Notes under the pieces: generated by a model | Seen by the model: only the letters and a program-made list of their open reading frames with translations | The model's database searches: none | Told to the model about the DNA's origin: nothing | Translations under genes and position numbers: made by a program | Part shown: piece after piece, positions 7,461 through 15,908 of the stretch | Numbering within the stretch: position 1 is the first letter of the stretch | Layout of the letters: the number at the start of each line of letters is the position of its first letter | Source: JASGJS01 sp047601185 | Lineage (GTDB): Bacteria; Pseudomonadota; Gammaproteobacteria; JAURND01 | Assembly (NCBI GenBank): GCA_047601185.1 | Contig: JASGJS010000001.1 | Span: 248,001-312,000, forward strand | Length of the DNA: 64,000 bases | Direction of reading: 5' to 3'

Positions 7461-9497
7461 TTACCTTTGCTCCTTAGCAGGGCGGCAAGTCACTCTCACT
7501 AACCAAAAACTCAGCGCCACTAAAGAAATCACCCCGAGCCAATCGGCTAATGCGCTTAAACTGGTCGGCATTAAGCGTAAGGCGTCTGAGCTGCCTTTTA
7601 ATACGAATGGAATGGCCAAAAGAACGCCCATTAATGCAGCACCTGCCACTAAACCGCAAGCCACTAAAGTGCCATTTTCAAAGGCTGCTTCAAAATTTGG
7701 CTTACGACCTCTGGCATGTTCGCGTTTGGCGATAATGCGCTTGGCCACATAATTGAGCACCCCACCTAAAACTACGACTGTGGTAATTTCAGTGGGAAGA
7801 TAAATCCCAATCCCAATAGCAAGAATCGGCAAACGATAACCGCGTCTTTTGAGGTATTCATCAATAAATAAAGCGACTAAAGCAATCGCCATACCAATGC
7901 TGATTTCTAATGTGGGGAGATTATGGCCGAACGCACCACTGGCTAATGCTGCCATCAAAGCGGCTTGAGGAGCCGATAATGCTTGCGAAGGGTCCATGCC
8001 AGCTCTGGGGAAAGTTCCGCCGATACCATAGGCCTGAAACAATAATTCCAAAACAGGCCCCACCACAATGGCACTAATCACAACACCCATCAGCAACATC
8101 ACCTGCTGTTTCCAGGGGGTCGCACCGACCATTTGTCCGGCTTTTAAATCTTGCAAGTTTTCACCGGAAATGACCACGATAGTGCTGACCATGGTGGTAA
8201 TAATAATCACAATGGAAACTGCAGCTTTAATTGCGCCGGCGTTGCCTTGGATATGGTGACCAAACAGGGCGAGTATAAGCAGTGATGAAATAAGCACTGA
8301 GCCTAGCATCAATCCCGATAATGGGTTATTGGTGATGCCGACTAATCCTGTCAAATACGCACAAACAGAGGCTAGCACAAATCCTAACACCAGCATATAC
8401 ACTACGGTCAGTGCGGTAAAACCCGCAGTGAGATGACCGGAGAGGCCTATTTGCTCAAAATTTAATAAATGGCGCAACACAAAATAAGCGACCACAGCGA
8501 GGATAATAATGCCCATCAACACAAAGTGAATGGGGATATCCCGCTCGGTTCGCAACAATTGCGCGCCCTGCCCCATCCGAGACAGGCTGAAAGATTTGAA
8601 GGAAGTACTCACTCCATCAATAATCGGACGCACTAAGGTGATGAGGGTCCAAGCGCCACCAAATAGCATGGTGCCTACGCCAATATAGCGAATATGCTCA
8701 GCTCTAACCGTCATTGCCATATCATATAAACTAGACGCCTGTGGTAAGCCATAAAAATGCGTAATAATCGGCATACCAATAAACCAGGCTAATACTAATC
8801 CAACTAACATGCCAATACAGGCTTGAATTCCGACAATAAACCCAGCCCCTAATAAAGCAGGTGAGAATCCTAAACTGGTTCCAAATAACATTTTGTTACC
8901 GGTGAACCACAGCGACATACTCTCTGATAAAAATTTAAACCCGGACTGACTTAGGGCAATAATGCCACCCACTGCGCCACCTTGGATCAAATGACTCATT
9001 TTTGCGGAACCAGTCGCGCTCGATTTCAACACGTTACCGATCGCTGCCCCTTCTGGAAAACGTAAGGTGGGGTAATTTAACATGACACGACGCAACGGAA
9101 TGGAGAATAACACGCCCAATAATCCACCGGTCGCAGTCATCGCAGCGGTTTCCCAGTAATGGAAATAACTCCAATAACCGGTGATCAGCAAAGCAGGCAA
9201 TACGAAAGAAATGGCAGCAGCCACACCTTCTCCCGCAGCAGCGGCCGTTTGTACAATATTATTTTCTAAAATATTGTGTTTTCTAAAAAATCTCAGCGCG
9301 CCCATTGCAATAACAGCCGCAGGAATGGAGGCTGAAATGGTTTGACCTAATTTTAAGGCCAAATAGGCATTAGCCGCACCCAAAATGGCGGTGATAATAA
9401 CGGCTAATATCACAGCTTTAAGGGTAATCTCAGCTAAAGTCTGATTGGCACTGATAAAAGGTGTATCTGGAACAGAAACATTATTGCCTGATTGCAT
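7461..9497 (-). CDS. OPT family oligopeptide transporter
   Basis: Integral membrane protein of 678 aa with some 14-16 hydrophobic helices. The opening ITAILGAANAYLALKLGQTISASIPAAVIAMG and the segment IVQTAAAAGEGVAAAISFVLPAL are characteristic of the OPT (oligopeptide transporter) superfamily, proton-coupled importers of short peptides or related compounds; many bacterial members are uncharacterised. I chose the ATG at 9497 because GGAG lies nine bases upstream of it; a TTG five codons further up is also open. Intracellular gammaproteobacteria that live on amino acids often carry such transporters. The substrate is unknown. Confidence 0.88.
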   Translation of the reverse strand: MQSGNNVSVPDTPFISANQTLAEITLKAVILAVIITAILGAANAYLALKLGQTISASIPAAVIAMGALRFFRKHNILENNIVQTAAAAGEGVAAAISFVLPALLITGYWSYFHYWETAAMTATGGLLGVLFSIPLRRVMLNYPTLRFPEGAAIGNVLKSSATGSAKMSHLIQGGAVGGIIALSQSGFKFLSESMSLWFTGNKMLFGTSLGFSPALLGAGFIVGIQACIGMLVGLVLAWFIGMPIITHFYGLPQASSLYDMAMTVRAEHIRYIGVGTMLFGGAWTLITLVRPIIDGVSTSFKSFSLSRMGQGAQLLRTERDIPIHFVLMGIIILAVVAYFVLRHLLNFEQIGLSGHLTAGFTALTVVYMLVLGFVLASVCAYLTGLVGITNNPLSGLMLGSVLISSLLILALFGHHIQGNAGAIKAAVSIVIIITTMVSTIVVISGENLQDLKAGQMVGATPWKQQVMLLMGVVISAIVVGPVLELLFQAYGIGGTFPRAGMDPSQALSAPQAALMAALASGAFGHNLPTLEISIGMAIALVALFIDEYLKRRGYRLPILAIGIGIYLPTEITTVVVLGGVLNYVAKRIIAKREHARGRKPNFEAAFENGTLVACGLVAGAALMGVLLAIPFVLKGSSDALRLMPTSLSALADWLGVISLVALSFWLVRVTCRPAKEQR

Positions 9498-9537
9498 ATT
9501 CAGGTTCTCCAAATAAATCGCTTGTGATTAAAAAGAA

Positions 9538-9564
9538 TCTTAACAACGGAGAATGCTGTTAAGA
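9538..9564 (-). terminator. Possible terminator at the end of engB
   Basis: An 8-bp inverted repeat (TCTTAACA at 9538-9545, TGTTAAGA at 9557-9564) overlaps the engB stop codon. On the minus strand it is followed at once by TTCTTTTTAAT, giving a plausible intrinsic terminator between engB and the OPT gene. Confidence 0.5.
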
Positions 9565-10149
9565 CAACCAATGATCTAAAGTTGCCCAAGCTTGTTCTAA
9601 TCCTTTGCGTTCTAACGAAGAAAACAACTGCACGGTGATAGAACCCGGATAGGTCAATAGATCAGTTTCTACTTGACGTAACACCGAAGAAGCTGCCCCA
9701 TGGCTGAGCTTATCGGCTTTTGTCAGTAAAATATGCAATGGGAGTTGACAGCGTATCGCCCACTGTATCATTTGTTGGTCGGATTCCTTCAAGGGTTGTC
9801 GCACGTCCATAATTAAAATAAGACCTTTCAAACATTCACGTTGTTCTAAATAAGTATCGACAGCAGCCTGCCAGCGCTGTTTAATTTGTAAAGGGACTTT
9901 GGCATAACCGTAACCGGGTAAATCGACCAGCCGCCTATCCTCATCTAATTTAAACAGATTGATGGTTTGAGTACGACCGGGGAATTTGCTGCTACGTGCC
10001 AGCCCTTTAATATTGGTGATCGCATTGATCGCGCTCGACTTGCCCGCATTGGATCGGCCAATAAACGCAACTTCCGCACCTTCATCTGAAGGTAATTGAT
10101 CTAAGGCCGTTGCGCTTAATAAAAAATTTGCTTGCTGGTATAGAGTCAT
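9559..10149 (-). CDS. engB: Ribosome-biogenesis GTP-binding protein YihA/YsxC (EngB)
   Basis: TRAFAC-class GTPase of 196 aa needed for assembly of the large ribosomal subunit. G1 is GRSNAGKSS (about residues 30-38), G3 is DLPGYGYAKVP (about 75-85), and G4 is LTKADKLS (about 140). Length and motif spacing match the YihA family exactly. It starts 4 bp after the fba stop codon, so the two genes are probably cotranscribed. Confidence 0.95.
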   Translation of the reverse strand: MTLYQQANFLLSATALDQLPSDEGAEVAFIGRSNAGKSSAINAITNIKGLARSSKFPGRTQTINLFKLDEDRRLVDLPGYGYAKVPLQIKQRWQAAVDTYLEQRECLKGLILIMDVRQPLKESDQQMIQWAIRCQLPLHILLTKADKLSHGAASSVLRQVETDLLTYPGSITVQLFSSLERKGLEQAWATLDHWLS

Positions 10150-10153
10150 GGAT

Positions 10154-11227
10154 TTAGAGCGTGCCTGTGATATGGGGGTCTAACTCACCCTTTTGATATC
10201 GTTCAGTCATTTCTTCCAATGAAACTATTTTAATTTTGTCTGCTTGTCCTGCAGAACCAAACTGTTCGTAACGCTGTTTGCAGATGTCAGACATGGCTTT
10301 GGTGGCAACTGCTAAATATTTGCGAGGATCAAATTCAGCAGGATTTTGTGCAAAGAAGCGTCGCATTGCGCCGGTTGAGGCTAAGCGTAAATCCGTATCA
10401 ATATTAATTTTACGGACACCGTGGCGAATACCTTCTTGAATTTCTGAAACAGGTACGCCATAGGTTTCTTTAATGTCTCCACCAAATTCATTAATGACGG
10501 CGAGCCAATCTTGCGGAACTGAAGAAGAGCCATGCATCACTAAATGAGTGTTGGGAATACGAGCGTGGATCGCTTTGATTCTTTCGATGGCCAAAATATC
10601 GCCAGTGGGTGGTCTGGAAAATTTATACGCACCGTGACTGGTGCCAATGGCGATGGCTAAAGCATCCACTTTAGTAGCTTTGACAAATCGCGCCGCTTCA
10701 TCGGGATCGGTTAATAATTGATGGTGGTCTAAAGTGCCTTCAGCGCCTGAGCCATCTTCTTCGCCCGCTTGACCAGTTTCTAAAGAGCCTAAGCAGCCGA
10801 GTTCGCCTTCGACTGAAACCCCACAGGAATGGGCCATCTCAACCGTTTTAGCCGTGACTTCCACGTTATAGTCGAAGGTGGTTGGCGTTTTCATGTCAGC
10901 TTTGAGCGAGCCATCCATCATCACAGAAGTAAAACCGAGCTGAATGGAACGTTGGCAAACAGACGGAGAAGCGCCATGATCTTGGTGCATACAAATGGGG
11001 AGATGCGGCCATTCTGCAACGGCGGCTAAAATAAGGTTGCGGATAAATTGTGGGCCGGCGTATTTACGGGCTCCTGCAGAGGCTTGAATAATCACAGGAC
11101 TATTCACAGCATTAGCAGCCTCCATAATCGCTCTAACCTGTTCAAGGTTATTGGCGTTGAAGGCGGGGACGCCGTAGCCGTTGGCCGCAGCATGGTCTAA
11201 CAATTGTCGTAAAGAAATTAAAGCCAT
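10154..11227 (-). CDS. fba: Fructose-bisphosphate aldolase, class II
   Basis: Zinc-dependent aldolase of 357 aa that interconverts fructose 1,6-bisphosphate with dihydroxyacetone phosphate and glyceraldehyde 3-phosphate. The opening LLDHAAANGYGVPAFNANNLEQ, the metal/base motif CMHQDHG (near residue 80), the segment VEGELGCLG and the motif VMHGSSSVP are diagnostic. Length and sequence place it with the longer CbbA-like class II enzymes. It lies directly upstream of engB on the same strand with a 4-bp gap. Confidence 0.95.
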   Translation of the reverse strand: MALISLRQLLDHAAANGYGVPAFNANNLEQVRAIMEAANAVNSPVIIQASAGARKYAGPQFIRNLILAAVAEWPHLPICMHQDHGASPSVCQRSIQLGFTSVMMDGSLKADMKTPTTFDYNVEVTAKTVEMAHSCGVSVEGELGCLGSLETGQAGEEDGSGAEGTLDHHQLLTDPDEAARFVKATKVDALAIAIGTSHGAYKFSRPPTGDILAIERIKAIHARIPNTHLVMHGSSSVPQDWLAVINEFGGDIKETYGVPVSEIQEGIRHGVRKINIDTDLRLASTGAMRRFFAQNPAEFDPRKYLAVATKAMSDICKQRYEQFGSAGQADKIKIVSLEEMTERYQKGELDPHITGTL

Positions 11228-11271
11228 GTAAACCTGATCCTCTTAAAATTTTTCTGACCTCTCAATATACC

Positions 11272-12090
11272 TCAGTCAAAAGCAAATGTATAACGAATTC
11301 CCAGCAAAATTTCATTTAAGCTGGGTGTTTTTTGACCAATCTCATCAAAATCAGTGATGCTCGTGCCTGCAACATGCGCGTAGGTGAGTGTCGCTGCCGC
11401 ATGTCGCGTCACATTGTAAGCCGCACCGATAGCGGTTTCGAACCGAATTTGAGTATCTTGCTCAGGCGCATTAGGGCCAGAAATTTCTGGGGTAATGCGT
11501 AATCCGCCAATTTTACCAATCAAGTCAAAACGACGGTTGACGTGCCAAGTCGCTGTACTTAAAAATTCTAAAGTCTCTTCACTTACGCTATTCGAATAAC
11601 CGGGGAATTGATAAGTCGTTTTGGCATAATAGCCCGGCCCACCTTCAAACCCTATCCCAAAATGTGAATTAAAATCATGGTTATACCCAATCACAGCACG
11701 CCAGGCCGGGGGCATTAAATCAGTTTCGACGGTATTGGCTTGGCTTTGTTGGGCATCGGGTAAGCCACTTTGCTCAGCCAGCCCAGTGTCTACACTGATG
11801 TATATGCCGCTGGTTGCCCAACTTAATAGGGGGAAACCTAAGCTCAATGCACAAACGATGATTTTTTGTATCCATTCAGCAAATCCTAGGGGAAGCTTGA
11901 ATTTAAAAAAGGCAGGCGGCGTCGTCCTCGCAGGATGCGGGGATCCAGTCTGCAGGAAGCAAAACTTTACATCCTTGTAGCCTGGATCCCGGCATCCATG
12001 CCGGGACGACGCCTCCTCTTGAGTGCCTTCTTCTGAGCACTGAGCTCGTCTTAGAACGTGCTGAATATTTACGACATTTTTTTTATTCAT
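11272..12090 (-). CDS. Outer-membrane beta-barrel protein with a MITE-derived N-terminal insertion
   Basis: The C-terminal part (about residue 93 on) alternates polar and hydrophobic residues and ends with a terminal aromatic-rich strand (EILLGIRYTFAFD), as in small porin-like barrels. Residues 1-8 (MNKKNVVN) and 76-92 (KIIVCALSLGFPLLSWA) join to make an ideal signal peptide if the middle is removed. Residues 9-75 are encoded by a mobile palindromic element (11867-12073), also found at 41267-41467. Thus the element sits in frame inside the signal sequence. There is no good ribosome-binding site before the ATG. Whether the protein is still exported is doubtful. The neighbouring gene 12106-12801 shows a similar invasion. 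The specific barrel family is not recognised. Confidence 0.65.
   Translation of the reverse strand: MNKKNVVNIQHVLRRAQCSEEGTQEEASSRHGCRDPGYKDVKFCFLQTGSPHPARTTPPAFFKFKLPLGFAEWIQKIIVCALSLGFPLLSWATSGIYISVDTGLAEQSGLPDAQQSQANTVETDLMPPAWRAVIGYNHDFNSHFGIGFEGGPGYYAKTTYQFPGYSNSVSEETLEFLSTATWHVNRRFDLIGKIGGLRITPEISGPNAPEQDTQIRFETAIGAAYNVTRHAAATLTYAHVAGTSITDFDEIGQKTPSLNEILLGIRYTFAFD
11867..12073. mobile_element. MITE-like palindromic element, copy 1 (inside an outer-membrane protein gene)
   Basis: About 205 bp, beginning TGTATCCATTCAGCA and ending near GTGCTGAATATTTACG. The inner arms carry GGCGTCGTCCTCGCA / GGGACGACGCC, and a central segment contains GCAAAACTTTACATCCTTGT. The same element lies at 41267-41467 with its centre in the opposite orientation. 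There is no transposase gene, so it must be mobilised in trans if at all. The right end is less well preserved than in copy 2. Confidence 0.8.
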
Positions 12091-12105
12091 AGGAGACCAT
12101 TGAAA

Positions 12106-12801
12106 TTAAAACTGATAACCGATGGAAAAGACATAAAGGACATTAAAGCCTTCGTTAGGCTCGAAGAGCCCCGCGTTACAGTAATGCACGAGATGTAAAT
12201 TGATGTCAATCGCCCGATCAGCCGACGTCGCGATTTCAGTGCCAGCTTCTATCGTCGATTGCAAGTCAAAATGAGAACCTTGCCGACGATCGCCAAACTG
12301 TTCAGAAGATAAATAAGCAGGACCCGTCGAAGCTGCGATATAGGGGCGAATGGTATGATGCAAGGGATTGGCAAAATACGCACGTAAATTAGCAGAAATC
12401 GCCGCGGTGGTTAACTGACTATAGGTATCAGTATTAGCCGTCCAATGCGACAAACTGCCATCGATAGTAGCGTATAAGGTATTGTCAATCTTCGGAAATT
12501 TATAAAGCTTGCCGTTGATCGTGAAGCCCTGATTTTGATAGTCCTCCCCCACTTCCTGGCCGAAACCATACCCCACTGCAATTTCATGCTCCCAACCATA
12601 AGCCTGAGAGCACAAGCCCAATAACAGAAAGGGAAGACAGTTTAGGATGGCTCTTCTTCCGGAACTGCCGGAGTTGAGGTTGTTTTTGAAGGCAAATAAA
12701 GCGCAACGAAGGAGAGCGTAGTGAGCCATTGCCGAAAAAAATGACCTCAATCCCGGCAGTTCCGGAAGAATCTTTATAATTAGCGATCTGTTGTTATTCA
12801 A
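12106..12801 (-). CDS. PagL-like outer-membrane lipid A deacylase homologue, catalytic residues altered
   Basis: The last third carries HYCNAGLFEPNEGFN (from residue 206), matching the signature of acyloxyacyl hydrolases of the PagL family, eight-stranded barrels that remove the 3-O acyl chain of lipid A. In PagL the triad is His, Ser two residues on and Glu fourteen on. Here these positions are His206, Cys208 and Asn220, so Ser and Glu are replaced. The protein ends in F (SIGYQF), as barrels do. The signal peptide (AILNCLPFLLLGLCSQAYG) is preceded by about 38 residues encoded by a palindromic element (12655-12769). The start is TTG at 12801, with GAGG seven bases upstream. Activity is uncertain. 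Confidence 0.6.
   Translation of the reverse strand: MNNNRSLIIKILPELPGLRSFFSAMAHYALLRCALFAFKNNLNSGSSGRRAILNCLPFLLLGLCSQAYGWEHEIAVGYGFGQEVGEDYQNQGFTINGKLYKFPKIDNTLYATIDGSLSHWTANTDTYSQLTTAAISANLRAYFANPLHHTIRPYIAASTGPAYLSSEQFGDRRQGSHFDLQSTIEAGTEIATSADRAIDINLHLVHYCNAGLFEPNEGFNVLYVFSIGYQF
12655..12769. repeat. 115-bp palindromic element inside the PagL-like gene
   Basis: Terminal inverted repeats of 26 bp (12655-12680 and 12744-12769) differ at two adjacent positions; both begin TCTTCCGGAACTGCCGG when read inward. The stem continues imperfectly inside (TTTTTGAAGGCAAAT against ATTGCCGAAAAAAA). It is read through in frame and encodes residues about 12-50 of the protein. No second copy was noticed in this window. 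Confidence 0.75.
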
Positions 12802-12946
12802 GTTTATTCCTCGCCTCTTGACGCGATAAATTCCTTAAGCTACTATAAAAAAGTTCCATAATACAATGGATTACTGTATAATAAATAGTCACTTAGAGTC
12901 AAGGCAGAACTTACTTATAATTCTATAGAGGTATTTAAGCGAGCTT

Positions 12947-13624
12947 ATGAGCAAAACCCTTAAAACGTTAGCGTTAGTCGGTGGTGGTATTGGGATAGCA
13001 GTTGTCAGTGTCGGTGCTTTACTCCTCGTTCAATCTGTTTCACACAAAGATGCTACCCCCACTCAACCTGTTACAGTCACCGTCGTTTCCCCCTCAACAG
13101 ATACCCAGACCGCAACTTTTGTGCCCCCTCCCGTAGAGCCTGCGGCAGCACAGCCCATTGTTGTGCAACAGCCTGTTATGCAACAACCTGTGCAGACAGT
13201 TCCCGTAGCGCAAGTCATTGCTGTCGTGCCACATTATGTCACCACCAGCAAACCCGTTAGAAAATGCTATCCTTCTGAAGCAGTCGTTTACCAGCAACCG
13301 CAATCGACCGCACCCCATGCTGGGGCAGTGATCGGCGGGATCGCAGGCGGTTTAGCCGGTTCTGCAGTTCATGGCAATGGCCGAGAAGTGGCGATTGGCG
13401 CTGGTGCCGCGATTGGGGCATTAAGCGGTAACGCGATTCAAAACAATATGAACCAGCCGCAAGCGCAAGTGGTGCGGACAATGCGTTGCACGACACATAC
13501 TGTGACCAATAAGGTTCAAAAGGGCTATGAAGTGACATACATGTATAATGGTCAGCAAGGAATGGTGATTATGAATAATCCGCCAACGAGTAATGTGCTG
13601 CCCTTGCCAATTACGAGCAACTAA
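12947..13624 (+). CDS. Glycine-zipper 2TM surface protein
   Basis: 225 aa. An N-terminal membrane anchor or signal (VGGGIGIAVVSVGALLLVQ) is followed by a Pro/Val/Gln-rich linker (about residues 35-95). The glycine-zipper pair GAVIGGIAGGLAGSAVHGNGREVAIGAGAAIGALSGNAI comes next (about 125-165), then a conserved C-terminal domain (RCTTHTVTNKVQKGYEVTYMYNGQQG). This arrangement resembles SlyB/17-kDa antigen-type envelope proteins, which stabilise the outer membrane. The linker is a simple low-complexity tract. It is transcribed divergently from the two barrel genes, with TATAAT-like boxes at 12877-12882 and 12916-12921 upstream. Confidence 0.75.
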   Translation: MSKTLKTLALVGGGIGIAVVSVGALLLVQSVSHKDATPTQPVTVTVVSPSTDTQTATFVPPPVEPAAAQPIVVQQPVMQQPVQTVPVAQVIAVVPHYVTTSKPVRKCYPSEAVVYQQPQSTAPHAGAVIGGIAGGLAGSAVHGNGREVAIGAGAAIGALSGNAIQNNMNQPQAQVVRTMRCTTHTVTNKVQKGYEVTYMYNGQQGMVIMNNPPTSNVLPLPITSN

Positions 13625-13710
13625 GATTCGGCATTTTACCAGGCTCTATTTGCTCAGACTATCTTTTACCCAGGCCATATTTTACTCAGATTATAATGTG
13701 GCGCGCTGTT

Positions 13711-13747
13711 CCTTCTCCCACAAGGGGAGAAGGAAAAAGCTCGCCAC
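13711..13747. repeat. Family-2 hairpin repeat (short copy)
   Basis: CCTTCTCCCACAAGGGGAGAAGG followed by AAAAAGCTCGCCAC. This is a shortened copy lacking the CCCCTCATCC arm. It lies in the 192-bp space between the convergent glycine-zipper gene and dps, where no other feature is seen. Confidence 0.7.
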
Positions 13748-13816
13748 AAATAGAGCTTTGGAAGAGAAGCTTCACAAATTGGTAGAATTTCTGACGAAAT
13801 CAATTCGTAGAGTCTC

Positions 13817-14290
13817 TTACAAATTCGCTTCAACCATCCAACGCCATTTATCTGTTTCTCTCGAAACTTCCGTACAAATATCCGCAGTGACTTGATCTCC
13901 TAACTCTCCAGACTGATCAATCAATCCTCGAACATTATCCGCGAATAATCGCAACGATTCCGTCAATTGTTTGACATGTAACTCACTGGCTTGAATATCC
14001 AGCGGATAGGCTTTTAATCGAGAGGCTTTATGAATGGCCTGTGAAGTGCCATAGGCAATTCCACCCAACTGCACCACACGTTCCGCCAGCAAATCAGCGT
14101 ATTCATCCACCGCCGCTGCCACTTCATCAAATAATTTATGTAATGCAATAAAATTAGTACCTTTGATATTCCAATGCGCTTGTTTAACTTGCAATTTCAA
14201 ATCTAGAGCATCCGCCAAATTTTGATTTAACTCAGCAACTAGCTGAGGATTGGCAGAGGGCGAAACAGGTAATTTTGTAATGCTATTCAT
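13817..14290 (-). CDS. dps: DNA-protecting ferritin-like protein Dps
   Basis: 157 aa, the usual Dps length. The ferroxidase motif is complete: KQAHWNIKGTNFIALHKLFDEVAAAVDEYADLLAERVVQLGG (residues about 36-77) with the key His, Asp and Glu of the dimer-interface iron site. Dps dodecamers oxidise and store iron with peroxide and coat DNA in stationary phase. The C-terminal helix ends DKWRWMVEANL, typical of the family. It is monocistronic and divergent from the small exported-protein gene at 14361. Confidence 0.93.
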   Translation of the reverse strand: MNSITKLPVSPSANPQLVAELNQNLADALDLKLQVKQAHWNIKGTNFIALHKLFDEVAAAVDEYADLLAERVVQLGGIAYGTSQAIHKASRLKAYPLDIQASELHVKQLTESLRLFADNVRGLIDQSGELGDQVTADICTEVSRETDKWRWMVEANL

Positions 14291-14360
14291 GAGAGATCCC
14301 CCTTTGAAATGATGACTTAATTAGCATATACTGGTGACATTCTCAGCAATTGTTAATCTT

Positions 14361-14873
14361 ATGACGCAATCTATTAAAATCTCACTGATATTACTTGCTT
14401 CTATTGTAGCAGAAAACACGGTTTTTGCCCAAATTAATCAGGCACCGCCTGCGCCTAGCATTGTCAATTTTGCCAACACTAAAACCTTGCAAGATCTTTG
14501 CCCCCCGCTAGAAGCACTCACCAAAAATAGAGATAATACTTGGAGCGCACCGGGCGGATGGAAAAGTAACAGCCCTTCGTTTATCAATACACTAGATCAA
14601 TTTATCGGCGCGCAATGGACCGGCATTGTGGTCGGAAAAATCAACTGCCAATACACCCGCAAAGGCAAAAACCTGTTCCCTGTGGTATTACAACGCCCCA
14701 ATTTAACCCTGTCACCGGATGGCGGCCGCTGGACGCAAGATTTGGGCGGGTATAAAAATTGTGAATCTAACGACGTTCGGCAATGTCGTTTTTACCTGCC
14801 GCAACCCCCTAAACAAGTTAACCCTTATGAAGGACTCGATTTCTTTCAAAATAAGCCGGTAGAAGAATATTAA
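14361..14873 (+). CDS. Small secreted or periplasmic protein upstream of hemC
   Basis: 170 aa from the ATG at 14361 (a GTG at 14334 is also open). That start gives a clean signal peptide, MTQSIKISLILLASIVAENT, then VFA before the presumed cleavage. The mature part has Cys residues spaced as two possible disulfides (about 40, 90, 125, 132) and conserved-looking Trp/Gly segments (WSAPGGWKSNSPSF, GIVVGKINCQYTRKGKNLFPVVLQRP, LTLSPDGGRW). It resembles in type the small periplasmic proteins annotated in Legionellales as T4SS-associated (EirA-like), but I cannot confirm this by eye, so no symbol is given. It abuts hemC: its TAA ends at 14873 and hemC begins at 14874. Confidence 0.6.
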   Translation: MTQSIKISLILLASIVAENTVFAQINQAPPAPSIVNFANTKTLQDLCPPLEALTKNRDNTWSAPGGWKSNSPSFINTLDQFIGAQWTGIVVGKINCQYTRKGKNLFPVVLQRPNLTLSPDGGRWTQDLGGYKNCESNDVRQCRFYLPQPPKQVNPYEGLDFFQNKPVEEY

Positions 14874-15821
14874 ATGCTTCCTAAAAAAATCTTGCGCATC
14901 GCAAGCCGGAAAAGTCCACTCGCGATGTGGCAAACCCACGCAGTTAAAAATCAGCTCCAACACTTATACCCCGAGTTGCACATCGAAATCATCGGCTTGA
15001 TCACGGAGGGAGATCGCCATTTACAAACACCTCTCTCTCAAATTGGTGGAAAACAATTATTTGTTAAAGAACTCGAGCAAGCGATTTTATCGGGGGATGC
15101 AGATTTTGCAGTGCATTCCGTTAAAGATTTACCCGCCACATTACCTGAAGGTTTAACACTTGCAGGTGTTTGCCAACGTGCCGACGCCAGAGATGTATTA
15201 ATTGCCAATCATCCCGCATGGCAAGCGCTAGACCTCCTCCCAAATGCTGCCACAGTAGGCACATCCAGTAGCCGCCGCGCCGGACTGTTGAAGGCTTTAT
15301 ATCCCGATCTGATAACACGCACGGTGAGAGGGAATGTCGAAACACGTCTGCATAAACTCGATACCGGCTTCACTGACGCCTTACTGTTAGCCGCCGCAGG
15401 TATCGAACGGTTAGGCTTACAAGATCGCATTCGGGCCTATCTCGATCCTGAGATTTGGACACCCGCGGTAGGGCAAGGCGCAATTGGTATCGAATGTCGC
15501 GCGGAAGATGCTGAGTTACTCACTTTGTTATCCCCTTTAAACCATGAAGCTACCGCCGTGTGTATTGCGGCAGAGCGCAGTATGAATGAAGCCTTGGGTG
15601 GAGGGTGTCAATTACCGATTGCAGGATATGCAACGCTAGAGGACAATATTTTACGATTAAGAGGTTTAGTCATCGATCCAGAAACTGCTACATTGATCCG
15701 CCATCAAGTCAGTGGCGAGTATTTTCAAGCGCAAGACTTAGGGCAAAGTTTGGCGGAAATGTTGTTGGGCCGCGGTGCTAAAACCATTATTGATAAATTA
15801 CTCGCTTTTAAAAAAGCCTGA
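14874..15821 (+). CDS. hemC: Hydroxymethylbilane synthase (porphobilinogen deaminase)
   Basis: 315 aa. It joins four porphobilinogen molecules into hydroxymethylbilane in haem synthesis. Diagnostic segments are RIASRKSPLAMWQ at the N terminus, ADFAVHSVKDLPATLPEGL, GTSSSRRAGLLKALYPDL, RGNVETRLHKLD, and GGGCQLPIAGYA, whose Cys (about residue 245) carries the dipyrromethane cofactor. Unlike enterobacteria, hemD does not follow; it lies at 54292, while hemX-hemY come after uvrD. Confidence 0.96.
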   Translation: MLPKKILRIASRKSPLAMWQTHAVKNQLQHLYPELHIEIIGLITEGDRHLQTPLSQIGGKQLFVKELEQAILSGDADFAVHSVKDLPATLPEGLTLAGVCQRADARDVLIANHPAWQALDLLPNAATVGTSSSRRAGLLKALYPDLITRTVRGNVETRLHKLDTGFTDALLLAAAGIERLGLQDRIRAYLDPEIWTPAVGQGAIGIECRAEDAELLTLLSPLNHEATAVCIAAERSMNEALGGGCQLPIAGYATLEDNILRLRGLVIDPETATLIRHQVSGEYFQAQDLGQSLAEMLLGRGAKTIIDKLLAFKKA

Positions 15822-15908
15822 ACCCAGCACCCAACCAAAATTTGGCACCAGACCCTTAGAGCCTCTCGTAAATAGCTTGAGGTAGTAACACTAAAATAGC
15901 CTTGTTTA

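Noticed and set aside
13593..13895. 100-codon frame on the plus strand
   Set aside because: It begins inside the glycine-zipper gene, crosses a repeat and ends antisense to dps.
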